The notes under the pieces were generated by a model. It made no database searches and was not told the DNA's origin. It worked only from the letters and a program-made list of their open reading frames with translations. From the NCBI GenBank assembly GCA_019115605.1, contig DXDG01000023.1, forward strand, positions 1 to 64,000: a stretch of 64,000 nt of DNA, written 5' to 3'. The DNA is from Candidatus Alistipes faecigallinarum. GTDB lineage: Bacteria; Bacteroidota; Bacteroidia; Bacteroidales; Rikenellaceae. The position numbers and the translations under genes are program-made. Each line of letters starts with the position of its first letter. Position 1 is the stretch's first letter. Positions 33,817 to 42,890 of the stretch are shown in pieces.

Positions 33817-34515
33817 ATGAAAAAGAGCATGAAACGATGGATTGTCGCGGTGGCGGCGCTCTTTGCCCTGCTGCCCGCGGCTGCCCAGATGCAGGAGGCC
33901 TTCCCCAGCTATATCCAGGTCTACGGACGTGCCGAGAAGGAGATCACGCCCGACGAATTCTACCTGCAGATCATCATCAACGAGCGCGACTCGAAGGGCA
34001 AGATCTCGGTCGAGAGCCAGCAGCGCGGGATGATCGCCGCGCTGAAGCGCGCCGGCGTCGATGTCGAGAAGCAGCTCAAGGTGGCCAACCTCTCGAGCGA
34101 GTTTTTCAAGAAGAACACCTCGGTGGCGTCGGCCAAATACCAGCTGCAGCTGGGTTCCGCGGCCGAAGTCTCGAAGGTCTGGCAGGCGCTGGGCGACCTG
34201 GGGATCTCGGATGTCTCGATCCTGAAGGTTTCGCATTCGCGCCTCGGGGAGTACAAGCGCGAGGTGCGCCTCGAAGCGATGCGCAATGCGCAGCAGAGCG
34301 CCCGGGAGATGGCCGAAGCCGTCGGGCAGACGATCGGCAGGTGCTTCTACATCTACGATGCGAACAACGACGTGATGCCGGCCTTCTACGACAATGCGGT
34401 GGTCATGCGCAGCGCCAAGCTGGCCGTGGCCGAAGGTGCCGTCGAGGAGGAGCCGCTCGACTTCAAGACCATCCGGCTGGAGTACTCCGTGCAGGCGAAG
34501 TTCGTCCTCGAATAG
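33817..34515 (+). CDS. SIMPL-domain (DUF541) periplasmic protein
   Basis: 232-aa exported protein with signal peptide (MKKSMKRWIVAVAALFALLPAAAQ). The SIMPL domain fills the rest: YIQVYGRAEKEITPDEFYLQIIINERDSKG near residues 32-61, then repeated alpha/beta units through ILKVSHSRLGEYKREVRLEAMRNAQQSAREMAEAVG. Relatives are linked to oxidative-stress tolerance and envelope functions, but the biochemical role is unknown. It is flanked by the tandem repeat/palindrome upstream and a terminator downstream, so is monocistronic. Confidence 0.88.
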   Translation: MKKSMKRWIVAVAALFALLPAAAQMQEAFPSYIQVYGRAEKEITPDEFYLQIIINERDSKGKISVESQQRGMIAALKRAGVDVEKQLKVANLSSEFFKKNTSVASAKYQLQLGSAAEVSKVWQALGDLGISDVSILKVSHSRLGEYKREVRLEAMRNAQQSAREMAEAVGQTIGRCFYIYDANNDVMPAFYDNAVVMRSAKLAVAEGAVEEEPLDFKTIRLEYSVQAKFVLE

Positions 34516-34537
34516 GACGCCGGCCGATGCCGCAGCC

Positions 34538-34570
34538 GAAAAGGGCGCCCCTTGCGGGGACGCCCTTTTT
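34538..34570 (+). terminator. Rho-independent terminator after SIMPL gene
   Basis: AAAAGGGCGCCCC-ttgc-GGGGACGCCCTTTTT: a long GC stem with one mismatch and a run of five T, 23 bases after the stop codon. Confidence 0.85.
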
Positions 34571-34647
34571 CTTCTGTCCGGAGCGGTTGTTGCGGGTGCC
34601 GCTGTGCGAAAAACGGCCTGAAATTCGGAAATCCCGGATTTTTCGCC

Positions 34648-34655
34648 TATCTTTG
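34648..34655 (+). promoter_or_regulatory. -7 box TATCTTTG for cdd
   Basis: Exact TAnnTTTG match 27 bases before the cdd ATG. A clear -33 TTG is not evident. Confidence 0.55.
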
Positions 34656-34682
34656 TTTACTTTACCCCTAAAAAGCGTTTTT

Positions 34683-35138
34683 ATGGAAAAGCGTTTCAGT
34701 TTCGACTACGAACACTATGCGGCCCTTTCGGAGCTCCCGGAGGCGGACCGCCTGCTGGTCGCCGAGGCCGTACAGGCCACCCGTTCGGCACATGCCTTCT
34801 ATTCGAAATTCCGCGTGGGGGCAGCCGCGCGGCTGCGCAGCGGGCGCATCCTCCGGGGCAGCAACTTCGAGAGCGAGGTCTATCCCGCCGGACTGTGCGC
34901 CGAGCGGACGCTGCTCTTCTACGCCCAGGCCAATTATGCCGACGACCCGATCGAGGCGCTGGCCATCGCTTCGGACCCCTCCGGGCGGGAGTGCTACCCC
35001 TGCGGGCAGTGCCGCCAGGTGCTGGTCGATGTCGAGCGGCGGCAGGGCGTCCCCATCCGCATCATCATGAGCGGCGGCGGCACGGCTTCGGTCGTCAATT
35101 CGGCCGAGACGCTGCTGCCCTTCACCTTCATTCTTTAG
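34683..35138 (+). CDS. cdd: Cytidine deaminase
   Basis: Zinc hydrolase converting cytidine or deoxycytidine to uridine or deoxyuridine for pyrimidine salvage. The 151-aa length fits the homotetrameric short type. The zinc and catalytic residues are C72-A-E74 (AGLCAERTLLF) and C107/C110 in YPCGQCRQVL. The start is the ATG after a TATCTTTG box; the track's longer ORF overlaps the SIMPL gene and terminator and is not credible. It is first in a plus-strand run with the RluA-type gene 48 bases downstream. Confidence 0.95.
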   Translation: MEKRFSFDYEHYAALSELPEADRLLVAEAVQATRSAHAFYSKFRVGAAARLRSGRILRGSNFESEVYPAGLCAERTLLFYAQANYADDPIEALAIASDPSGRECYPCGQCRQVLVDVERRQGVPIRIIMSGGGTASVVNSAETLLPFTFIL

Positions 35139-35186
35139 TTATGGATGCCGGGGCGCCGTGCGGTGGCCCCGGGAGCATTGCAAACC

Positions 35187-35873
35187 ATGTTCCAACCCGA
35201 AGATATCCTCTACGAAGACAACCACCTGCTGGTGGTGAACAAGCACGCGGGCGATCTGGTGCAGCCCGACCCCTCGGGCGAGAGCGCCCTCGAGGACCAG
35301 ATCAAGGCCTACATCAAGCAGCGCGACGCCAAGCCCGGCGCGGTCTTTCTGGGCGTCGTGCACCGCATCGACCGCCCGGTGAGCGGCGCGGTGCTCTTCG
35401 CCAAGACCTCGAAGGCCCTCGTGCGGCTCAACGAGATGATCCGCACGGGGCAGATCCGCAAGACCTACTGGGCACTGACCGAGCAGACGCCCGATCCCGA
35501 GGCGGGGGAGCTGTGCCACTACATCCTGCGCGACGGGCGTACGAACCGCTCGCGGGCCTACGACGCGCCGAAGGGCGACGCCAGGCTCGCGCGGCTGCGC
35601 TACGCGACGCTGGGCGTCGGCACGCACTACACGCTCGTCGAGGTCGAGCTGCTCACGGGACGCCACCACCAGATCCGGGCGCAGCTGTCGAAGATCGGCT
35701 GTCCGATCCGCGGCGACCTGAAATACGGCGCCCGGCGCTCGCAGCCCGGCGGCGGCATCTCGCTCCACTCGCGCCGCGTGGAGTTCGAGCACCCGGTGCG
35801 CCGCGAGCCCGTCTCGGTTACGGCGCCCGTTCCCGCGGGCGACAATCTTTGGGCCTGGTTCGAAAACCGCTGA
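35187..35873 (+). CDS. RluA-family RNA pseudouridine synthase
   Basis: Converts specific uridines in rRNA or tRNA to pseudouridine. The 228-aa product contains the catalytic motif HRIDRPVSGAVLFAKT near residues 59-74 (catalytic Asp in HRID), plus LTGRHHQIRAQLSKIGCPIRGD, the RluA-family C-terminal signature. It has no S4 domain, so is the short RluA/RluC-like or TruC-like form. The ATG at 35187 (MFQPEDILYEDNHLLVVNK) fits family N-termini; the longer ORF adds 14 unrelated residues. It is four bases upstream of dtd. Confidence 0.92.
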   Translation: MFQPEDILYEDNHLLVVNKHAGDLVQPDPSGESALEDQIKAYIKQRDAKPGAVFLGVVHRIDRPVSGAVLFAKTSKALVRLNEMIRTGQIRKTYWALTEQTPDPEAGELCHYILRDGRTNRSRAYDAPKGDARLARLRYATLGVGTHYTLVEVELLTGRHHQIRAQLSKIGCPIRGDLKYGARRSQPGGGISLHSRRVEFEHPVRREPVSVTAPVPAGDNLWAWFENR

Positions 35874-35877
35874 CGCC

Positions 35878-36330
35878 ATGCGACTGCTTGTTCAACGTGT
35901 TGCCGGAGCCTCCGTGGAGATCGGGGGCGAGACGGTCGCCCGCATCGGGGGCGGCCTGCTGGTCTTTGTCGGCGTGGGCCTCGACGACGGCGAGGAGGAT
36001 GTGGAGTACCTGGCCGGCAAGCTCGTGCGCCTGCGGATCTTCGACGATGCGCAGGGGGTCATGAACCTCGACGTGCTCCAGACGGGCGGCGAGCTGCTCG
36101 TCGTCAGCCAGTTCACGCTGCAGGCCTCCACGCGCAAGGGCAACCGCCCGAGTTATGTGAAGGCGGCGCCCGAGCCGGTGTCGCGCCCCCTCTACGAGCG
36201 CTTCGTGGCGCGTGTCGGGGAGCTTGCCGGGCGGGAGGTGGCCACGGGCCGCTTCGGCGCCGACATGCAGGTGGCGCTGGTGAACGACGGCCCCGTAACG
36301 ATCTGGATGGATTCGAAAAACCGCGAGTAG
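35878..36330 (+). CDS. dtd: D-aminoacyl-tRNA deacylase
   Basis: Removes D-amino acids (and glycine) mischarged on tRNA, protecting translation. The 150-aa length is normal for the homodimer. Signature motifs are SQFTLQAST near residues 78-86 and VNDGPVTIW near 137-145, the cross-subunit cis-Pro active site of DTD. It lies tightly between the RluA-type gene and the radical SAM gene, three bases before the latter. Confidence 0.95.
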   Translation: MRLLVQRVAGASVEIGGETVARIGGGLLVFVGVGLDDGEEDVEYLAGKLVRLRIFDDAQGVMNLDVLQTGGELLVVSQFTLQASTRKGNRPSYVKAAPEPVSRPLYERFVARVGELAGREVATGRFGADMQVALVNDGPVTIWMDSKNRE

Positions 36331-36333
36331 CCG

Positions 36334-37332
36334 ATGGTCTATCCCTGGGGCGATACGCGGCGTTACAACTCCTGTGCGGGGCATTTCCGCCGGCTGTTCG
36401 GCGGCCGGGTGCAGAAGCTCTCGGTCGATGCGGGCTTCACCTGCCCCAACCGCGACGGAACCCTCTCGCGGGGCGGTTGCACCTTCTGCGACAACAGCGC
36501 CTTCACCCCCTCGTACTGCGCGGCCTCGAAGAGCATCACGCAGCAGATCGACGAGGGGATCGAGTTCCACCGCAACCGCTACCGCTCGGCGCAGCGCTAC
36601 CTGGTCTATTTCCAGTCCTTCTCGAACACCTATGCCCCCGTCGAGCGGCTCCGCGCGCTTTATGGCGAGGCCCTGGCGCATCCTGGTGTCGCGGGGCTGG
36701 TCATCGGCACGCGCCCCGACTGCGTGGACGACGAGCGGCTGGACCTGCTGTGCGAGCTGGCGCGCGACCGTTACATCGCCGTCGAGTACGGCATCGAATC
36801 GACCTCGGACGCCACGCTGCTCGCCGTGAACCGCGGCCACGACTTCGCCTGCGCCCGGCAGGCCGTTGAGCGGACCGCCGCGCGGGGCCTTCCCGTCGGC
36901 GCGCACTTCATCCTCGGCCTGCCGGGCGAGAGCGATGCAATGCTCCTCGCGCAGACGGCCCGGATCAACGCCCTGCCGCTCACGAGCGTGAAGTTCCACC
37001 AGCTGCAGCTCTTCCGCTCGACGCCGATGGCCGCCGAGTACCGGGCCGACCCTTCGCGTTTCCGCTTCTGGACGCTGGACGGGTACCTCGACCTCTTCGT
37101 CGAGATCCTCCGCCGCCTGCGTCCCGACCTGGTTGTCGAACGCTTCGCCTCGGAGGCGCCGCCGCGCTACCGCTGCGGCCCCGACTGGGGCCGGGTGCGC
37201 AACGAACAGCTGTGGGCGCTGCTCGAAAAAAGATTGGAGGAACGGAATGTCCACCAAGGCGAAATTTTTACTATCTTTGACCCATACATAAACGCTAAAT
37301 CCCCCGCAGATCATGAAGCCTCTCACCTTTGA
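36334..37332 (+). CDS. TIGR01212-type radical SAM protein (YhcC-like)
   Basis: Putative radical SAM enzyme of 332 aa. The cluster-binding region is FTCPNRDGTLSRGGCTFCDNSAF near residues 34-56, which is the unusual CxnCxxC spacing of the YhcC family. It is followed by QRYLVYFQSFSNTYAP, VEYGIES and FILGLPGE. In other bacteria members of this family have no proven reaction. The last 20 bases overlap the YitT-like gene, suggesting co-expression. The start is the ATG just after dtd. Confidence 0.9.
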   Translation: MVYPWGDTRRYNSCAGHFRRLFGGRVQKLSVDAGFTCPNRDGTLSRGGCTFCDNSAFTPSYCAASKSITQQIDEGIEFHRNRYRSAQRYLVYFQSFSNTYAPVERLRALYGEALAHPGVAGLVIGTRPDCVDDERLDLLCELARDRYIAVEYGIESTSDATLLAVNRGHDFACARQAVERTAARGLPVGAHFILGLPGESDAMLLAQTARINALPLTSVKFHQLQLFRSTPMAAEYRADPSRFRFWTLDGYLDLFVEILRRLRPDLVVERFASEAPPRYRCGPDWGRVRNEQLWALLEKRLEERNVHQGEIFTIFDPYINAKSPADHEASHL

Positions 37333-38206
37333 AACCGTTCTGAAGACCGCCAAGGAGTACTTCCTGATGACGCTCGGCATGATGCTCTATTCGTTCGGCT
37401 GGATCGGCTGCATCATGCCCGTCAAAGGTACGGGCGGCGGTGCCGCAGGTCTTTCGCTGGTGCTGTGCCACGCCCTTTCGCAGGTGGGCATCGACATCCA
37501 GATCGGTACGATGGTCTTCTTTCTGAACGCCGTGCTGCTGCTCGTCGCCGGATTCATCATCGGCTGGAACTTCGGCGTGAAGACGATCTTCTGCGTCGTG
37601 GCCATCTCGCTGGGCATGAACTTCTGGCAGGATGTGCTGCCCGAGGGGGACTTTCTCCATCTGGAGCGGATTCTCGCGGTGATCCTGGGCGGTATCCTGG
37701 CCGGTATCGGCATTGCGATGTGCTTTGCGCAGGGCGGCTCCACGGGGGGAACGGACATCGTGGCGATGATCATCAACAAATACCGCACGATCAGCTACGG
37801 CAAGATCCTCATTTTTTCCGACTTCGTCATCATCGGCTCGTCGCTGCTCGTGGGATTCCACATCGACACGGTCATCTACGGCTACGTCATGACGGCCGTC
37901 GTGGGCTATACGGTCGACATGATCATGGCCGGCAACCAGCAGTCGAGCCAGGTGCTTATCGTTACGCACGACTACGAGAAGATGGCCGACGCCATCGTGC
38001 AGAACATCCACCGCGGCGTTACGCTGCTCGATTCGCAGGGGTGGTACTCCAAGGAGCGTTCGAAGATCGTGATGGTCGTCTGCCGCAAGCGTGAGACGGC
38101 GATGATCCTCAAGTTCGTCAAGACGATCGATCCCAACGCCTTCATGACCGTCGGTTCGGTCATGGGTGTCTACGGCAAGGGATTCCAGGCTATCAGCCAG
38201 CCCTGA
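37313..38206 (+). CDS. YitT-family inner membrane protein (DUF161/DUF2179)
   Basis: 297-aa integral membrane protein with about five or six hydrophobic helices in the first 190 residues (for example FLMTLGMMLYSFGWIGCIM and AVILGGILAGIGIAMCFAQGGSTGGTDIVAMI). A cytoplasmic DUF2179 domain follows (VLIVTHDYEKMADAIVQNIHRGVTLLDSQGWYS). The family is widespread and its transport substrate is unknown. It overlaps the radical SAM gene by 20 bases and priA by one (TGATG). Confidence 0.92.
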   Translation: MKPLTFETVLKTAKEYFLMTLGMMLYSFGWIGCIMPVKGTGGGAAGLSLVLCHALSQVGIDIQIGTMVFFLNAVLLLVAGFIIGWNFGVKTIFCVVAISLGMNFWQDVLPEGDFLHLERILAVILGGILAGIGIAMCFAQGGSTGGTDIVAMIINKYRTISYGKILIFSDFVIIGSSLLVGFHIDTVIYGYVMTAVVGYTVDMIMAGNQQSSQVLIVTHDYEKMADAIVQNIHRGVTLLDSQGWYSKERSKIVMVVCRKRETAMILKFVKTIDPNAFMTVGSVMGVYGKGFQAISQP

Positions 38207-40467
38207 TGCCGCGCTATGCCGATATCGTGCTGCCGCTGGCGCAGCCGGCCTACACCTTTGCGCTCCCCGAGGGGATGACGGTCGAGGCGGGGCAGGCGGT
38301 GGTTGTCCAGTTCGGCGCGCGCAGGTTCTATGCGGGCATCGTTTTCGGGGTGCATGACCGGCAGCCCGCCTCTTCGAGAGTCAAACCGGTCGCCGGGGTT
38401 CTCTACGACGGCACGGTGCTGCTCCCGGCGACACAGCGGGCGCTCTGGGAGTGGATCGCCTCCTACTACATGTGCACGGTGGGCGAGGTGATGCGTGCGG
38501 CGCTTCCGGCGCTGATGAAACCTTCGGCCGACAGCGAGCAGGCCCTCGCCGAGGAGGAGTTCCGCCCCCGCACGGAGCTCTATGTGCGGCTGGCTGAGGA
38601 GCTGCACGACGAGGCGCGCTTTCACGAGGCGTGCGAGCGGCTCGAACGGCGTGCGCCGAAACAGTACGCCGCGCTGCTCGAAATCGCCACGGCCGGGGGC
38701 GACGAGCGCCTCTCGACGGGCGAGGTCGCCCGCCGCCTGCTCGACGCCGACAGCGGCGTGCTGCGCGCCCTCGAACACAAGGGGCTGATCCGCTCGGCGG
38801 AGCATCCGCGCACGCAGGAGCGTGCCGATACCCGCTTCCGCCTTCCCACCCTCTCCGACGCCCAGCAGCGGGCCCTTGCGACGCTCCGCGACGCCTTCGC
38901 CGCGGGACGCACCACGGCGCTGCTGCACGGCATCACGGGCTCGGGAAAGACCGAAATCTATATCCATCTGATCGCCGGGGCGCTCGCCCGCGGGGAGGAT
39001 GTGCTGCTGCTCGTCCCCGAAATCGCCCTCACGGCACAGCTTATCGAACGCCTGGAGCGTATCTTCGGCAGCCGCGTTACCGCCTACCACTCGAAACTCA
39101 CGCCCCGACGCCGCACGGAGGTCTGCCTGCGGCTGGCCCGTTCGTCGGGCGGCGAGCTGGTCGTCGGGGCCCGTTCGGCGCTCTTCCTGCCGCTCGGCCG
39201 CCTCGGACTGATCGTCGTGGACGAGGAGCACGACGCGAGCTACAAGCAGAGCGACCCGGCTCCGCGCTACAACGCCCGCGACTGCGCCGTGGTGCTGGCC
39301 CACCGCCTCGGATGCCGCACGCTGCTCGGCAGCGCCACGCCCTCGCTCGAATCGTGGCTCAACGCCCGCAGCGGCAAGTACGCATACGCCTTTCTGGGCG
39401 AACGCTACGGCGAGGCGCACCCTCCCGAGATCCTGCTCTCCGACACGCTGCGCGCCGCGCGCCGCGGGGAGCGCCGCTCCCATTTCAACCAGCTGCTGCT
39501 CGACCGCATCGGCGAAACGCTCGCCCGCGGCGGGCAGGTGATGCTCTTCCAGAACCGCCGGGGCTTCGCGCCCTATGTCGCCTGCGCGGCGTGCGGCTGG
39601 ACGCCCCGCTGCCCGGAGTGCAACGTTACGCTCACCTACCACAAGGCGGGCGCGCGGCTCGTCTGCCACTACTGCGGCCATACGGAGCCGCTTCCGGCGG
39701 AGTGCCCCGTGTGCCACGGCGCGGCGCCGGTGCCGATGGGCTTCGGCACGGAGAAGATCGAGGAGGAGATCGCGCGCCTCTTTCCCGGGGTGCGTGTCGC
39801 CCGCCTGGACCGCGACAGCGTAACCTCGGAGCGGGCCTACCGGGAGATCCTTGCGGACTTCGCCGGACACCGCACCGACCTGCTGGTCGGCACGCAGATG
39901 ATTGCCAAGGGGCTCGACTTCGACGGCGTGGAGCTCGTCGGGGTGCTCAATGCCGACAACCTGCTTCACAATCCCGATTTCCGGGCCTCCGAGCGGGCCT
40001 TCCAGCTGCTGGTGCAGGTCGCCGGGCGCGCCGGGCGCCGCGCCGAACCCGGTGTGGTGGTGATCCAGACCGCCGAGCCGGGCCATCCCCTGCTGCAGCA
40101 GGTCGTGAAGGGGGACTACGAGGCCATGGCCCTCGGACAACTTGCCGAGCGCGAAGCCTTCTTCTATCCGCCCTATGCCCGGCTGATCGCCCTCACGCTG
40201 CGCCACCGCGATGCGGCGCTGCTGCGCGACGGGACCCTGCGGCTTGCCGCGCGCCTGCGGGCCCGCTTCGGCCGCCGCCTGCTGGGGCCCATGGCCCCGC
40301 CCGTGGACCGCATCCGCGGCGAATACCTCGCGGGGCTGCTGCTCAAGATCGAGAGCGGCGCCTCCACGGCCCGCGCCCGGGAGCTGCTGCGCGGGGAGCT
40401 GGCGGCCTTTGCCGCCGATCCGGCCACCAAATCCATCACCGTCGTTGTCAATGTCGATCCTCAGTGA
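38206..40467 (+). CDS. priA: Primosomal protein N' (replication restart helicase)
   Basis: DNA helicase that reloads the replisome at stalled forks. The 753-aa product has an N-terminal DNA-binding domain, Walker A GITGSGKTEIY near residues 244-254, and Walker B-like VVDEEHDASYKQ. Paired zinc sites occur in CAACGWTPRCPECNVTLTYH and CHYCGHTEPLPAECPVCH, and the helicase C region is VGTQMIAKGLDFDGVELVGVLNAD. It starts at an ATG overlapping the YitT stop by one base and overlaps comF by 17 bases. Confidence 0.96.
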   Translation: MPRYADIVLPLAQPAYTFALPEGMTVEAGQAVVVQFGARRFYAGIVFGVHDRQPASSRVKPVAGVLYDGTVLLPATQRALWEWIASYYMCTVGEVMRAALPALMKPSADSEQALAEEEFRPRTELYVRLAEELHDEARFHEACERLERRAPKQYAALLEIATAGGDERLSTGEVARRLLDADSGVLRALEHKGLIRSAEHPRTQERADTRFRLPTLSDAQQRALATLRDAFAAGRTTALLHGITGSGKTEIYIHLIAGALARGEDVLLLVPEIALTAQLIERLERIFGSRVTAYHSKLTPRRRTEVCLRLARSSGGELVVGARSALFLPLGRLGLIVVDEEHDASYKQSDPAPRYNARDCAVVLAHRLGCRTLLGSATPSLESWLNARSGKYAYAFLGERYGEAHPPEILLSDTLRAARRGERRSHFNQLLLDRIGETLARGGQVMLFQNRRGFAPYVACAACGWTPRCPECNVTLTYHKAGARLVCHYCGHTEPLPAECPVCHGAAPVPMGFGTEKIEEEIARLFPGVRVARLDRDSVTSERAYREILADFAGHRTDLLVGTQMIAKGLDFDGVELVGVLNADNLLHNPDFRASERAFQLLVQVAGRAGRRAEPGVVVIQTAEPGHPLLQQVVKGDYEAMALGQLAEREAFFYPPYARLIALTLRHRDAALLRDGTLRLAARLRARFGRRLLGPMAPPVDRIRGEYLAGLLLKIESGASTARARELLRGELAAFAADPATKSITVVVNVDPQ

Positions 40468-41173
40468 AATCTTCGGCGACCTGACGGCCCTGCTCTTTCC
40501 GCGGCACTGCGCCGTCTGCGGCACACCCCTGGTGCGGGGCGAGCGGACAATCTGCACGCTCTGCCGCACGACGGCCCCGATGACGGGCTACTGGCGCGAG
40601 GCGGACAATCCGGTTTTCCGCCGCTGCTGGGGCCTCGTTCCCGTGGAGCGCGCCTCGGGGTTCCTCTTCTTCGTCCAGGGCAGCGGCTGGCGGGAGCTGA
40701 TCCACGCCTTCAAATACCGCGGCGCATGGCGCACGGCCCGCGAGATGGGCGCCTGGTACGGGAGCTTCCTCGCCGAAAGCGGCCTCTACGGGGATGTGGA
40801 CCTCGTCGTGCCGCTGCCCCTGCACCCCTTCAAGCGGTGCCGCAGGGGCTATAACCAGGCGGAGTACCTGGCCGAGGGGATCGCGCGGCAGCTGGGTGTT
40901 CCGGTCGAGCGGCATGCCGTCTGCAGGCGGCGCAATACGGCCAGCCAGGCCCGCAAGGCGCTGCGCGAGCGGGCTGCAAACGTCGAGGGGGCCTTTGCCG
41001 TGCGCCGCCCCGAACGGCTTGCCGGTCGCCACGTGCTGCTCGTCGACGACGTGATGACCACGGGCTCGACGCTCCTCGCCTGTGCCGCGGAGATGCTGCG
41101 GGCCGTGCCCGACTGCCGCGTAAGTCTGGCGGCCTTCGCCGTTTCGCGCCGCGAGCTGGGCGTGAAGGAGTAG
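40451..41173 (+). CDS. ComF-family phosphoribosyltransferase-like protein
   Basis: 240-aa protein with an N-terminal zinc finger (CAVCGTPLVRGERTICTLCR, residues 20-39) and a C-terminal PRTase domain with the PRPP-binding loop LLVDDVMTTGST near 198-209. ComF/GntX proteins are associated with DNA uptake or processing; in Bacillus ComF works with a late competence helicase. Coupling to priA (17-base overlap) fits a DNA-metabolism role. The start is the ATG at 40451; the track's longer ORF is out of context within priA. Confidence 0.9.
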   Translation: MSILSEIFGDLTALLFPRHCAVCGTPLVRGERTICTLCRTTAPMTGYWREADNPVFRRCWGLVPVERASGFLFFVQGSGWRELIHAFKYRGAWRTAREMGAWYGSFLAESGLYGDVDLVVPLPLHPFKRCRRGYNQAEYLAEGIARQLGVPVERHAVCRRRNTASQARKALRERAANVEGAFAVRRPERLAGRHVLLVDDVMTTGSTLLACAAEMLRAVPDCRVSLAAFAVSRRELGVKE

Positions 41174-41240
41174 CCGGACCCCGCTGGAAAAGTCTCCGGA
41201 GCGGGCTTCCCGATTTTGTCGAAAAACTCCGGGTGCAGCG

Positions 41241-41272
41241 TTTTGATATGTCGGTCCGAATCGCTACTTTTG
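41241..41272 (+). promoter_or_regulatory. Promoter of dnaB
   Basis: TTTTG (41241-41245), a 19-base spacer and TACTTTTG (41265-41272) form a near-ideal Bacteroidota promoter. It ends 25 bases before the dnaB ATG. Confidence 0.75.
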
Positions 41273-41297
41273 ACCTTCGAAAGATTCCGATTATCCC

Positions 41298-42863
41298 ATG
41301 GCGAAAGATTTTACCCCCTCCTCCCGCAACCGGGAGGCGTATGCCGCGCTGACCGATACCTCCGCCAACGTGCCGCCCCAGGCTGTCGAGCTGGAGGAGG
41401 CCGTGCTGGGCGCCCTGATGCTCGAAAAGGACAGCATCATCGCCGTCCAGGAGTTCATCACGCCCGAAGCCTTCTACACCGAGGAGCACCGCCTGATCTA
41501 CAAGGCGATCGAGGAACTCTCGATGGAGCTCAAGCCGATCGACCTCTACACCGTAACCGAGCGGCTGAAGGTCAAGAAGGAACTCAAGAAGGTGGGCGGC
41601 GCCGCCTACCTGGCGCAGCTCACGCAGAAGGTCGGCTCGGCGGCCAACGTGGAGTTCCACGCCAAGATCATCGCCCAGAAATACGTGCAGCGCGAGCTGA
41701 TCCGCTCGGCAACGGAGATCCAGCGCCGTTCGTACGACGAATCGACCGACGTTACGGAGCTCATCGGCTTTGCCGAGGGGGAGATCTTCAAGGTCGCCGA
41801 GGGGCATGTCAAGCGTTCGGTGCAGACGTCGAAGGAGCTGCTGGCCCGGGCGCTCGAGCAGATCGAGGAGGCCTCGAAGAACTCGAGCTCGCTCAACGGT
41901 GTGCCTTCGGGCTTCGTGGCGCTGGACCGCGTGACGCTCGGCTGGCAGCTTTCGGACCTGATCATCGTCGCGGCGCGCCCCTCGATGGGTAAGACGGCCT
42001 TCGTGCTCTCGATGGCCCGCAACATGGCCGTGAACTACGAGCAGGGCGTGGCCTTCTTCTCGCTCGAAATGTCGGCCGTGCAGCTGATGATGCGACTCAT
42101 CATCGCTGAGACGGGCCTCGCGGGCAACGACGTCAAGTCGGGCCGCCTGACGCCCGAGCAGTGGCGCCACCTTGAGTCGGCGACCAAGCCGCTGGCCGCG
42201 GCGCCGCTCTACATCGACGACACGCCGGCGCTGTCGGTCTTCGAGTTCCGCTCGAAGGCCCGCCGTCTGAAGATCCACAACGACATCAAGATCATCATCA
42301 TCGACTACCTGCAGCTGATGACCGGCAACCAGGATACGCGGGGCAACCGCGAGCAGGAGGTGGCCTTCATCTCGCGCACGCTCAAGGCCATCGCCAAGGA
42401 GCTGAACGTCCCGGTGATCGCCCTTTCGCAGCTGAGCCGCGCCACGGAGATGCGCGGCGGCTCGAAGCGGCCCCAGCTCTCGGACCTCCGCGAGTCGGGC
42501 GCCATCGAGCAGGATGCCGACATCGTCGCCTTCATCCACCGTCCGGAGTACTACGGCATCAACGAGACCGAGAACGGCATGCCCACGGCGGGCATGGCCG
42601 AGATCATCATCGCCAAGCACCGCAACGGCGCCGTCTGCGACGTGCCGCTGCGCTTCATCAAGGAGCAGGCGCGCTTTGCCGACCTCGACGACACGATGCT
42701 GCCCCCGGCGCAGGCCTCCGAGGCGCAGCAGGCCTACGACGACTACGCCAGCGGCTCGAACAACTTCCCTCCGACGTCGTTCGGCGGGGGGCTGGGAAGT
42801 GCTTCGGGAAGCACGGAATTTGACCTGAAACCCCGCGCCCTCGATGAGGAGGCGCCCTTCTGA
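41298..42863 (+). CDS. dnaB: Replicative DNA helicase
   Basis: Hexameric helicase that unwinds DNA at the fork and recruits primase. The 521-aa product has the N-terminal DnaB domain (PPQAVELEEAVLGALMLEKD...ITPEAFYTEEHRLIYKAI, about residues 24-130) and a linker helix. The RecA-like ATPase has Walker A ARPSMGKTAF near 228-237, Walker B IIIIDYLQLM and the loop QLSRATEMR. No intein interrupts it. The C-terminal about 60 residues are Gly/Ser/Ala-rich and ordinary for the phylum. It has its own promoter. Confidence 0.97.
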   Translation: MAKDFTPSSRNREAYAALTDTSANVPPQAVELEEAVLGALMLEKDSIIAVQEFITPEAFYTEEHRLIYKAIEELSMELKPIDLYTVTERLKVKKELKKVGGAAYLAQLTQKVGSAANVEFHAKIIAQKYVQRELIRSATEIQRRSYDESTDVTELIGFAEGEIFKVAEGHVKRSVQTSKELLARALEQIEEASKNSSSLNGVPSGFVALDRVTLGWQLSDLIIVAARPSMGKTAFVLSMARNMAVNYEQGVAFFSLEMSAVQLMMRLIIAETGLAGNDVKSGRLTPEQWRHLESATKPLAAAPLYIDDTPALSVFEFRSKARRLKIHNDIKIIIIDYLQLMTGNQDTRGNREQEVAFISRTLKAIAKELNVPVIALSQLSRATEMRGGSKRPQLSDLRESGAIEQDADIVAFIHRPEYYGINETENGMPTAGMAEIIIAKHRNGAVCDVPLRFIKEQARFADLDDTMLPPAQASEAQQAYDDYASGSNNFPPTSFGGGLGSASGSTEFDLKPRALDEEAPF

Positions 42864-42890
42864 CAGTCTGCTAATTAAGATTTTGCGGCC